A stretch of 19,041 nucleotides of DNA, taken from the NCBI GenBank assembly GCA_034432795.1, contig DAOUBF010000030.1:1-19041 (forward strand), given 5' to 3'. The stretch's first letter is position 1. The number at the start of each line of letters is the position of its first letter. This document shows, one piece after another, positions 1-7,418 of this stretch. The position numbers and the translations under genes are program-made. Under the pieces are notes generated by a model, which was given only the letters and a program-made list of their open reading frames with translations, did not search any database and was not told the DNA's origin. The stretch is from DAOUBF01 sp034432795. Its GTDB lineage: Bacteria; Chloroflexota; Anaerolineae; DSLN01.

Positions 1-494
1 TAGTCGCCCACCACCGCCACGCCAGTGGCATACCCCACCGTGTCAGAGCGCCCCACCTGGCGCGGGTGAGCAGGGTCGGCCACGTCCACTACCACCAGCC
101 CAGCCTGCACGTCGGCGACTTAGGCGTAGTCCCCCCCCACCGCTACGCCATAGGCTGCCCCCGGCGTGTCATAGCCCCCCACCTGGCGGGGGTGAGCAGG
201 GTCGGTCACGTCCACCACCACCAGCCCAGCCTGCACGCCAGCGACATAGGCGTACCGGCCTTGAATGACCACAGCGGAGCTACCCTGACTGCCTGCCATC
301 GGCCCACCCAGTCGGGATACCGCCCACAGCAGGCCCACTGCCACAACCCCGATAATCACCATGACCACCCCTGGGATCACCCAGGGCCGCCTGGCCTGGG
401 GAACTGTGCCCGAGACCGGAGTCCCACAGCGCGGGCAGAACTTGTGCCCGGCCCCAAGCGGTGCCCCACAAGCGCTGCAAAATTGTGCCCTCAT
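1..494 (-). pseudogene. Zinc-ribbon / TM / LVIVD-repeat protein, interrupted by an in-frame stop and cut by the window edge
   Basis: Start ATG at 494 is preceded by a strong GAGGAGGT ribosome site. The reading frame gives a zinc ribbon (C6-x2-C9, C20-x2-C23), one membrane helix (about residues 38-60) and then LVIVD-type beta-propeller repeats of the form AGLVVVDVTDPAHPRQVG. A TAA at 120-122 stops it after 124 residues. The same frame beyond that codon reads on as another good repeat (VADVQAGLVVVDVADPAHP...) to the left edge. Repeat period is 126 bp (42 residues); compare 81-110 with 207-236. The TAA sits where the preceding repeat has Tyr (DYA-stop-VA versus RYAYVA), so a single base change from TAC or TAT explains it. 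Either a recent nonsense mutation or a sequencing error. The role of such proteins is unknown; they are probably membrane-anchored with an outward-facing propeller. Confidence 0.75.
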
Positions 495-675
495 GTCCTG
501 ACCTCCTCAGAATAAATAGAGCCTTTCCCCCATATTTGGCGATCTCATGTCCTGGAAACAGCCAGGAAACCGCCATATAGGGATTTAGTCTAAACCCAAA
601 TCAACAGGCAGATTCCCATAGGTCTGCGCGTCTGCGTTCGGGCGACCAGGAGGCCCCCTGCAATCCTGCTCCAGG

Positions 676-1470
676 TTATGCCTGGACAGCTTCACCGGTT
701 CCCAATTGAGTGCCGCAGTTCACACAGAACCTGGCCGTCGCCTGATTCTCAACCCCACAGTTGGGGCACTTCACCAGGGCCGGTACGGCCTGGCTTGCGA
801 CAACCTCGGCAGCCTTCAGATCAGCACCACAGTTCACACAGAACCCGGCGGTCGGCTGGTTCTCAAACCCGCAGTTGGAGCACTTCACTGAAGTTGACTG
901 AGCACGGGCCTTTTCTAAATCCCAGCCGCAGTTGCTGCAGAACTTGCTTACGGCCAGGTTCAACTCACCACAGTTGGGGCAGGTATACAACTCACCCGTT
1001 GCCCTCATGACCTCCCGTTGAAACAGCGTTGAGATCGTGCCCACGCTTCTATAGAGACCAATGCCGCCCCTCAGCAACCCCAGAAGCACAAGAACCACGA
1101 AAGTCAACTGATATAACCGCCGAAGATCGGGGTCCTGAATGTGCACGATGGATAACGCGTCGTAGGCCAGGATAACAGCTACCACGTAAACAGTAGAACC
1201 CAAGATTGCGGGGCCCTCAGAGAAGCGGGGGAAGTTAATGCGAAGTTGATAGCTAAATTCCCGCGCGAAGTTGATCAACACAACTATGATGAGAAAAGAC
1301 ACCAGCATAGGAGCAATGTCCGTCCCATGGAGCCTCAACTCTGGGATGAACCAATCCTTGAGCATGGGCAAGGCGAGCAGCACCGCCCGAATGATCAGCA
1401 GGAGAAACAACGCCACTACCAGCCGAATGATGGGCGCATAGAAATCTGGGGAAATTCGGTTACGGGTCAT
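676..1470 (-). CDS. Membrane protein with three C-terminal zinc ribbons
   Basis: 264 residues from ATG 1470, chosen because GGAGG lies 6 nt upstream of it; the upstream ATG at 1494 lacks such a site. Four hydrophobic segments at about residues 15-36, 53-70, 88-106 and 120-138 form the membrane part. The soluble tail carries three zinc ribbons with CxNCG knuckles: about 164-182, 197-214 and 235-252. Ribbons 2 and 3 are near copies (KCxNCGxENQ...FCVNCG), with 114 bp between equivalent bases, so they arose by tandem duplication. Double or triple zinc ribbons on membrane proteins are common in Chloroflexota and Firmicutes, but the family has no assigned function. The next gene downstream also begins with a zinc ribbon, so the pair may be functionally linked. 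No enzyme motif seen. Confidence 0.8.
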   Translation of the reverse strand: MTRNRISPDFYAPIIRLVVALFLLLIIRAVLLALPMLKDWFIPELRLHGTDIAPMLVSFLIIVVLINFAREFSYQLRINFPRFSEGPAILGSTVYVVAVILAYDALSIVHIQDPDLRRLYQLTFVVLVLLGLLRGGIGLYRSVGTISTLFQREVMRATGELYTCPNCGELNLAVSKFCSNCGWDLEKARAQSTSVKCSNCGFENQPTAGFCVNCGADLKAAEVVASQAVPALVKCPNCGVENQATARFCVNCGTQLGTGEAVQA

Positions 1471-2018
1471 TTCAGTCCTCCATAAATTCTTCATTTAGGA
1501 ACAGCGTTGAAGCCAATATGAGGGCGGCAAGTACTGCGGGTGGCGTGCGATCTGGGGGGCAAGGATAATGTAGATGCGCAGCAACCACACAGCGCTGCCA
1601 CATCCTATCGTGAGCCTGATAATAGTGCCCGATTACTAGACATGGATAATGCTTACATGGCCCTGTCCCTCCTTTGCCCTCAAGGGAAGGTGTCCAAATG
1701 GCCCACTGGGAAGCGCACCGATAAGTATCGCACAAAAAACCCAACCGCGCAAGCGAGTAAGTCTTGGAGCATTGGCAGGAATGCGAGTTGTGACAAGCTG
1801 AAAGTCCATTGGCATAAGTCCCATCAGGCGAAATTTGAAGACGGGTCAACAGAATGTCCTAATTCAATCGCCATTGGCTGGCTCGTGTCCAGGTCCACTG
1901 CATTCAGTGCAGGTCTTCTTTGCCACAACCCAATGTCGCCCGCCCGAGCCGCCTTACGGCCACACTGTCGGCGCGGTATTGTCCAGGCAAAGCAAGCAGA
2001 GATAGCCGACCATAGACC
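1471..2018. other. About 550-bp stretch with no convincing gene
   Basis: Open frames exist on both strands (for example 1540-2148 plus, 1472-1849 minus). Their products are rich in His, Cys, Ser and Arg in no recognisable pattern, have no clear ribosome site, and the plus-strand one runs into the 3' end of the propeller-peptidase gene. The last 30 bases on the minus strand hold the ribosome site of the zinc-ribbon membrane protein. I see no clear terminator, RNA gene or repeat. Confidence 0.5.
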
Positions 2019-3980
2019 CTACGGCGAGAATTTCAGAATTACAGGCAATGAGATGTCCCATGGCGGATTGGTTGGGGTGTATACCGGATCGGTTGTATCC
2101 GAGTATATCTCAGACTCATTGCCAAACTCATCCCGAAAGCGGGCATAGACTAAGTCGCTCACAGGAAGCCACACAAATGGTGTATACGGTTGCCATATGG
2201 TGTTCGTGATAGTATCTGTCCAGATCAGCATCTCTGTGACATTTCCCGCACTGCTATAGGCCGTAAGGTGTACAGTCATTGTGACCGCAGTCGCCCAATA
2301 AACGTAAGCGGTCCCAGTTACGACTGGAGATGGGGTAAGATCACCCGTTCCAGAGAGCGCAGGCTGCGAACGCGTGCTGGATACCCTCCCACTCTCAGCA
2401 AACACGACGGGCTGAGGGTTGATCGTATCTAAGCCCAAGATGACCGGCGTTGTGGATTCGCAAGTTGGCTGGCCATCGTATACAGCCAGCGCATCAAGCA
2501 CCCAATTCCGAGCCGTTCGAGCATCCAACCTCATATTGGCTCCACCCTCGTACCAGGGGTCGTGCATGATATAGTTAGCGGGATCACTGCCCCGTCCACT
2601 GATAATGAGAACCCAATGGGTTTGATTTCCCTTATGCATCCCCAAAAGGACGGGATGATGGTTTTGATTGAGTTCTTGATCCAGGCGACTCCAACTGAAT
2701 CCATACCGGCCTATCCAACGCGCTCGTCCATTTGTGCAGGATGCGCCAGTTCCCCACGAAAATGGGCATGCCAACATTCCCATACAGTCGCTTAGAGTGG
2801 GAGGATTCAGGTTGGCACCGTAGTACGAGAACAGCATGGCTGCAGAGGTCAAGGTACAGCCACACGCCCCAATCGTGCCACACTCCGGCGAACACTGACC
2901 ATTGGTCCGTAGTGGGTGCTCTCTCCATCTCGGATCACGTTGCCAAAAGAAGGGTACTGGACAGGTTGGCCCGCCTATCTCAGGCGCAGTCGCGTAGCCA
3001 ATGCTTCCCTCTCCACTACGAATTCCGCAATACCACATCTTGTAAACGCTATTCTCTAACAATACAGTAGGCCAAGACACGAGGTCGGAGTCCCATGCGC
3101 CGCTGGATCCCCGGTCAAGGACGGGATTGCCGCTGTACTTTGTCCAGGTAATACCATCAGGCGACGTAGCATATCCGATACGATCCGTCCCCACGTTGTC
3201 CTTGCCGAAGTACCACATTCTGTAAGTCACACCGTCAAAGTATATCTTACCGGCCAAGACACCCCCTTCGTCCCAAGTCTCTGGAGTACCGACAAGAATC
3301 GGGTTAGAACCATACTTGGTCCAGTTGATGCCATCAAGTGACGTGGCATACCCAATGGCATAGCGCAGAGCACTATCTTGCCCTGTATACCACATCTTGT
3401 ATACCCCATTTTGGTACAACACAAAGGGGGTGCCAGCCTCAAGTTCGTCCCATGAACCGGGACCCCCTACTCTGAGGACTGGGTTTCCTGCGTACTTGGT
3501 CCAGGTAATCCCATCTGGCGATGTGGCATAGCCTGTTTGCCTGATGCCGTCGGCTCGCCGACCCCAGTACCACATTTTGTAGATGCCATTCTGGATGATC
3601 ACGGAAGGTTCACCCACTCGTTCATCCCATGTCCCTGAAGGGCCAGGGGTGAGCACCGGGTTGCTGGGGTTCTTAGCCCAGGTGATGCCATCGGTTGAAG
3701 AGGCATAGCCGATAGCAGCCCTGCCAGTATACCACATTTTGTATATGGAACTGTCTTTGATAACGTATGCTGCCCATAAAGCGTCGCCTTCCCAGGCCTG
3801 AGAAGGGGTCAGCACGGGATTACCGCTGTACTTGGTCCATGTTCCCGGTTCGCCACTTTGTGGACCCCATACCTGAGATTCAGAGACTTGTGGTTGGATT
3901 GCGCTGGACGCGGCTGATGCGAGCAGTCCAAGGGAAGTTAATATGAGGGTCAGTGCTGCGAGGGCAGTTATGCGGGCCAT
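2019..3980 (-). CDS. Secreted five-bladed beta-propeller fused to a C39-like cysteine peptidase
   Basis: 653 residues. ATG 3980 follows GGGAGGAT. Residues 1-27 are a signal peptide (basic start, hydrophobic core, small residues). Residues 47-334 contain five repeats of about 56 residues, each with WTKYSGNPVL, WDE, YKMWYxG and IGYATSxDGI motifs. This is the pattern of the five-bladed propeller of GH43/GH32/GH130-like glycosidases; whether catalytic acids are kept is unclear, and it may only bind glycan. Residues 340-500 match the C39-like peptidase fold: Q347 (oxyanion), C375 in GCTLTSAAM, H455 in THWVLI and D474 in HDPW. Residues 510-640 look like an Ig-like beta domain, and the protein ends in SLPVILKFSP. 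Likely acts outside the cell on peptide cross-links or glycopeptides while docked on polysaccharide. Domain calls are by motif only. Confidence 0.8.
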   Translation of the reverse strand: MARITALAALTLILTSLGLLASAASSAIQPQVSESQVWGPQSGEPGTWTKYSGNPVLTPSQAWEGDALWAAYVIKDSSIYKMWYTGRAAIGYASSTDGITWAKNPSNPVLTPGPSGTWDERVGEPSVIIQNGIYKMWYWGRRADGIRQTGYATSPDGITWTKYAGNPVLRVGGPGSWDELEAGTPFVLYQNGVYKMWYTGQDSALRYAIGYATSLDGINWTKYGSNPILVGTPETWDEGGVLAGKIYFDGVTYRMWYFGKDNVGTDRIGYATSPDGITWTKYSGNPVLDRGSSGAWDSDLVSWPTVLLENSVYKMWYCGIRSGEGSIGYATAPEIGGPTCPVPFFWQRDPRWREHPLRTNGQCSPECGTIGACGCTLTSAAMLFSYYGANLNPPTLSDCMGMLACPFSWGTGASCTNGRARWIGRYGFSWSRLDQELNQNHHPVLLGMHKGNQTHWVLIISGRGSDPANYIMHDPWYEGGANMRLDARTARNWVLDALAVYDGQPTCESTTPVILGLDTINPQPVVFAESGRVSSTRSQPALSGTGDLTPSPVVTGTAYVYWATAVTMTVHLTAYSSAGNVTEMLIWTDTITNTIWQPYTPFVWLPVSDLVYARFRDEFGNESEIYSDTTDPVYTPTNPPWDISLPVILKFSP

Positions 3981-4105
3981 CGGGATCCTCCCTCGTTAGT
4001 TCAAGCATAGCCTTAGACGCCACTAGGTTGGCTAGGGGGAAGCTGCAGCCTGGGGTGCGTTGCGGCACAGTAATTCTGATAGCTTAATGACCACTGCATA
4101 GGCAG

Positions 4106-4387
4106 CTAAACATGATAACCGGCCTGTCGAATGCAGCCTTGAATCACTCGGCGCTTGTGGCGCAGGGGTGCCGTCGCCAAGCGAAGCTCGCCCCGCTTGA
4201 GATAGTTCCAGAGGTCTTCGTCCGGATTCAGGTCGGGCGCATAGCCGGGCAATGGCTCCAACTGGATACGCTGGGCCGCACCTGCCACCAGGAAGTCATT
4301 CACCGGCTGTCCACGATGAATCGACGCGCCATACCAGATGACCAACAGCTTGCCAGGAAGATGATGCCGCAGGTCTCGCATGGTCAC
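4106..4387 (-). pseudogene. IS630-family transposase, C-terminal remnant
   Basis: The last 90 or so residues of an IS630/Tc1-type DDE transposase: HLPGKLLVIWYGASIHRG, then RIQLEPLPGYAPDLNPDE and LWNYLKR, ending at a natural TAG (4106-4108). In this family the WxxASIH motif normally has Asp after Trp as the second catalytic acid (WDxA); here it is Tyr. The third acid (NPDE) is kept. The 5' two thirds of the gene are missing. The remnant begins within a few bases of the stop codon of the M23 peptidase gene, and upstream the same frame only reads the Thr/Pro repeat in another register. Not functional. Confidence 0.8.
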
Positions 4388-7074
4388 TTCACGATCAGCG
4401 GCAGATAGACCTTGAAGGATGGCAGCATAGGTGTCACGGTTAGCGTTGGTGTACGGGTCACGGTAGGCGTGCGCGTCGGCGTATGCGTTGCCGTCGGTGT
4501 CCGTGTCTGCGTCGGCGTGGGTGTGTCTGTTGGCATAGGCGTCGGTGTTGGTGTGCTTGTTGGCGTACTCGTCGGCGTGCGCGTAAATGTCGAGGTGGGT
4601 GTCAGTGTCGGTGTATTTGTTGGCGTGTTTGTTGGTGTATTCGTTGCCGTGTTTGTCGCTGTTGCTGTCGGCGTCGGCGTATATGTCCATGTACGTGTTG
4701 GCGTCGGTGTATTTGTTGCCGTGTTCGTTGGCGTCGGCGTGCGCGTACGTGTAGGTGAACTGGTTGGTGTGTTTGTTGGCGTTGCTGTATACGTCTGGGT
4801 CGCGGTAGGTGTGCTGGTCGGGGTGTTCGTCGCCGTCGGTGTGGACGTCGGCGTCGGTGTGCATCCGGAGAGCCATGTCCAGTCAAAGTAAACTCTGGCC
4901 CCTCCACCATTTTCAAAATAGTCAACCTTAAAGGTGTAATAGCCACCTTCGAAACTGATATTTGCAAACGTGTCAAAAACGCCTGTGACCCAGTGATTAA
5001 ACTCATCAACCAGTTCACCATTTATCCAAAGGCGAGAGCCATCGTCTGAACTCAGATGGAGCCGGTAGATGCCACAGGAAAGATATACAGTGCGCTCAAA
5101 CCGCATACTGAAATGGTCGGCTGGGATACCAAACCCAGGACCCCCGTTGCCCCAGTCACGATTTAGAAAGCCTGTACCCTCATTTTGCTGACCGACGGAG
5201 TCCATCCACTGCGATTGATTCCCCCAGTAATTGACCCACCATTGGTAGGGGTCTTGTATTTGTGTGTTGGGTGGTAACGCTCCAGGCCCACGCCACCACA
5301 ACTGAACAATGGCGTGCCCGGCGTTATTCTTGTATTCAAGCCTCAACTGATGATTGCCTCTGGAGAGGTAGCGAGATTCGTAATGTTGTGTTGCATTCCA
5401 ACCGTCTACCGTAAGCTGTCCATCCACAAACAAACGTGCGGCGTCATCGTAGAAGAGGCCAAACTCGTAGGTTCCTCCATCAAACCAGGCATCGTTACGC
5501 TCCATGCGGACGCTCCAGGCGCTCTCGGCTCCTGGGCAGCCGCTTGGCGGTCTCCAGTCCCCGTCAGAATCCCGAAACATGTACACATCGGTTTCATTTC
5601 GTGTACCGCACGGCGTACCCAGATTGTTGTCGGAAAAGAACGTCTGATTCCATCCGCTGGCCGGAGGTGTAGGCTGGACCGTTGGTGTAGGGACAAATGG
5701 CATGCCCCCATCATTGTAGACCCAATCGTATGGGTACTTAATTTGTCCATCCCGTTCGATGTAACCGCTGTTATAAGTTCCATTGCCTACATGAATCGTC
5801 CATCTGGACAGCTTAGTTCCCTCTAAATCAGTATATGCGCCATTGTAAAGTAAGCTAAAATGAACATGTGGATCGCTTGCGTAACCACCAGCACAGGTCT
5901 CACAGGCAATTGTGCCTACATTATCATTGCGATTTATTCCGCCATTAGCGCGTACATTACGTAAGTGATAATAACTAGTAGTCCACCCGCCACCATGATC
6001 GATCCTAAACCAACATGAATAGCCACTAGGGTGGTAACCATTGCCGCCAGCCGCTGCCACAGCCCAGTCGCCACCGGGAGGCAAATTACAATTATTCGCT
6101 GACGTGCCGAAATCCATTGAGGAGTAAGGCGGGGGTAAGCCTCCGCCATTCCAGTTATGCGGACCGTTAAACCACCATGTAGCACCTACGGGAAATGGAA
6201 ACTGTAAGAGGTCATCCGGAGGAGGAAAGAGAGGGTTAATCTGATTGGACTCATCTAGTGGTTCGTCGCCAGGGAAGAGGTCACGATAAGTCGCAACGAA
6301 ACCGAATAGGCTGGAAGGCGAACTAATACGAAGCCAGTCTTCGAGTGAAAGCAGAGGAGCTAAGGTTCGCAGGATAGCATAACTTCCAGAACTGATGCTA
6401 GCAGGTAGGGTCACAGTACTGCCATCGGCTAAATTAAGCGTAATCTCCGATGTTAGCGGTATCTTGCTCCTTGAGCCGTAAGTGTAGAGGTGCTCATAGA
6501 AATGAGTTGCGCTATCAACGGTGAATCTCTCTATTTGCTGCTCAAAGCCGCTTTCGGGATAGCCTATGGGACTGCCTAAGCTGGCTTTGATATCACGACC
6601 CCGCACTAACCCACTTTGCATCTCAATCACCGTGAGAACTACCCGTGGATTGACGCTCGCATATGCATACCACTTCTCAATGGCATCGGCATGACTAAGC
6701 AAAGGACTATTGATGCTGCGTAAATACCCGCGGAGATCAAAGTATCCTACATTAGGTCCAAAGACGAACTGGCCATCCGATAAGATATCTTTAGACTTAT
6801 CTCTAAGAGGAGGGATTGAGGCTCTAGGATGAAGAATTGGTTGGCTGGAAACAGGCATTGGCATGCCGATGGCCTGTATTGCGGCATGAACCAAGTCAGG
6901 AGTGTGACCCCGAACCATTCGGGCTTGCTCCACAATTTGGTCCCTACCGGTTGGCATGACGCCACTGGGTGCTGGGCTGTTGAGCACCAAGCTGACTGCA
7001 GTCAGAGTGACGAACAGCACGCCTCCGACAATGAATATTGGGAATGACCAAACGTGCCATTGGCGTGTATTCAT
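4384..7074 (-). CDS. Secreted M23 metallopeptidase with two PA14-like domains and Thr/Pro-rich linker
   Basis: 896 residues. ATG 7074 is preceded by GGAAGGGGGT. A signal anchor or signal peptide covers about residues 8-31. Residues 105-165 resemble a lysozyme/SLT-like helical segment (SPLLSHADAIEKW, then VIEMQSG with a possible catalytic E151), which is a weak call. Residues 295-455 are an M23 (LytM/beta-lytic) domain with zinc ligands H306 and D321 (GPHNWNG...SSMDF) and H403-V-H405, plus YYH at 368-370. Two PA14-like carbohydrate-binding domains follow, about 474-596 and 610-735 (LFVDGQ, LWINGEL, DDGSRLW). Residues 739-882 are almost only Thr and Pro with short TPTxT repeats. The end is FKVYLPLIVK. 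It likely cleaves peptidoglycan cross-bridges of other cells or remodels the cell envelope. The Thr/Pro stalk should hold the enzyme away from the surface. Confidence 0.87.
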   Translation of the reverse strand: MNTRQWHVWSFPIFIVGGVLFVTLTAVSLVLNSPAPSGVMPTGRDQIVEQARMVRGHTPDLVHAAIQAIGMPMPVSSQPILHPRASIPPLRDKSKDILSDGQFVFGPNVGYFDLRGYLRSINSPLLSHADAIEKWYAYASVNPRVVLTVIEMQSGLVRGRDIKASLGSPIGYPESGFEQQIERFTVDSATHFYEHLYTYGSRSKIPLTSEITLNLADGSTVTLPASISSGSYAILRTLAPLLSLEDWLRISSPSSLFGFVATYRDLFPGDEPLDESNQINPLFPPPDDLLQFPFPVGATWWFNGPHNWNGGGLPPPYSSMDFGTSANNCNLPPGGDWAVAAAGGNGYHPSGYSCWFRIDHGGGWTTSYYHLRNVRANGGINRNDNVGTIACETCAGGYASDPHVHFSLLYNGAYTDLEGTKLSRWTIHVGNGTYNSGYIERDGQIKYPYDWVYNDGGMPFVPTPTVQPTPPASGWNQTFFSDNNLGTPCGTRNETDVYMFRDSDGDWRPPSGCPGAESAWSVRMERNDAWFDGGTYEFGLFYDDAARLFVDGQLTVDGWNATQHYESRYLSRGNHQLRLEYKNNAGHAIVQLWWRGPGALPPNTQIQDPYQWWVNYWGNQSQWMDSVGQQNEGTGFLNRDWGNGGPGFGIPADHFSMRFERTVYLSCGIYRLHLSSDDGSRLWINGELVDEFNHWVTGVFDTFANISFEGGYYTFKVDYFENGGGARVYFDWTWLSGCTPTPTSTPTATNTPTSTPTATQTYTATPTNTPTSSPTRTRTPTPTNTATNTPTPTRTWTYTPTPTATATNTATNTPTNTPTNTPTLTPTSTFTRTPTSTPTSTPTPTPMPTDTPTPTQTRTPTATHTPTRTPTVTRTPTLTVTPMLPSFKVYLPLIVK
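4429..4860 (-). repeat. Low-complexity Thr/Pro-coding repeat tract
   Basis: About 430 bp of degenerate 6-bp periodic sequence (ACNCCN-type units on the minus strand) encode the TPTxT linker of the M23 peptidase. The periodicity opens long frames in other registers: a Val/Gly-rich one on the plus strand at 4412-4891 and a Asp/Thr/His-rich one on the minus strand. Neither is a gene. Such tracts change length easily by slippage. Confidence 0.85.
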
Positions 7075-7185
7075 TAGCGACCCCCTTCCGCTAACTGGCT
7101 GTCATCCGTTAGAGTGCAAGACAACAGTAGCCGATGGACAAACGAAAAATCAGGCAATTCAAAACGACCGCCTGGTTAGAATCAC

Positions 7186-7201
7186 CTTCGCCAAGGCGAA
7201 G
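7186..7201. promoter_or_regulatory. Perfect inverted repeat in the divergent intergenic region (possible operator)
   Basis: CTTCGCC-AA-GGCGAAG, a 7-bp perfect stem with 2-bp centre. It lies between the divergently read M23 peptidase gene and HTH-TPR gene, upstream of both. A looser pair CAGGC (7151-7155) / GCCTG (7170-7174) lies next to it. Their position suits binding of a dimeric regulator such as the adjacent HTH protein, but this is inference. There is no T-run, so it is not a terminator. Confidence 0.35.
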
Positions 7202-7303
7202 CCATCTGGATAACATCTTCTTGGGGTAGCCTGGTATGACCAGAACCGAACCTGCTCACGAGATGCCCTACGATTACGCCGCCTGAAACCGCAATTCTCC
7301 GAG

Positions 7304-7331
7304 TTGACTGGCGCAGAGGGGGGGATACAAT
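7304..7331 (+). promoter_or_regulatory. Sigma70-type promoter of the HTH-TPR gene
   Basis: TTGACT at 7304-7309 and TACAAT at 7326-7331 are separated by 16 bp; each matches the consensus at 5 of 6 bases. A second TATAAT at 7333-7338 overlaps downstream but sits 23 bp from the -35, so it is a poorer partner. Transcription would begin near 7338, giving a leader of about 80 nt to ATG 7419. Confidence 0.55.
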
Positions 7332-7418
7332 ATATAATATGGCCAGCCGGGTTATTGCAGCGTCGGGTTGCTTACTTTACCCCTATTTTATCATCCCGGT
7401 CAACAACAACTGTTAACG

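Noticed and set aside
551..597. Hairpins CCTGG...CCAGG (551-566) and GGGATTTAG...CTAAACCC (580-597) between the zinc-ribbon genes
   Set aside because: Short and imperfect, with no T-run; not enough for a terminator or operator call.
1540..2148. 202-residue plus-strand ORF
   Set aside because: No ribosome site, no recognisable motif, and the 3' part is antisense to the end of the propeller-peptidase gene.
4429..4860. Periodic short repeats that could suggest a CRISPR array
   Set aside because: No constant repeat with unique spacers; the periodicity is 6 bp and coding (TPTxT).
4412..4891. 159-residue Val/Gly-rich plus-strand ORF
   Set aside because: It is the reverse reading of the Thr/Pro repeat tract of the M23 peptidase; its composition comes only from the 6-bp periodicity.
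7368..7418. TTG start at 7368 for the HTH-TPR gene
   Set aside because: No ribosome site and the 17 extra residues do not fit the HTH start; ATG 7419 is preferred, though it also lacks a clear site.
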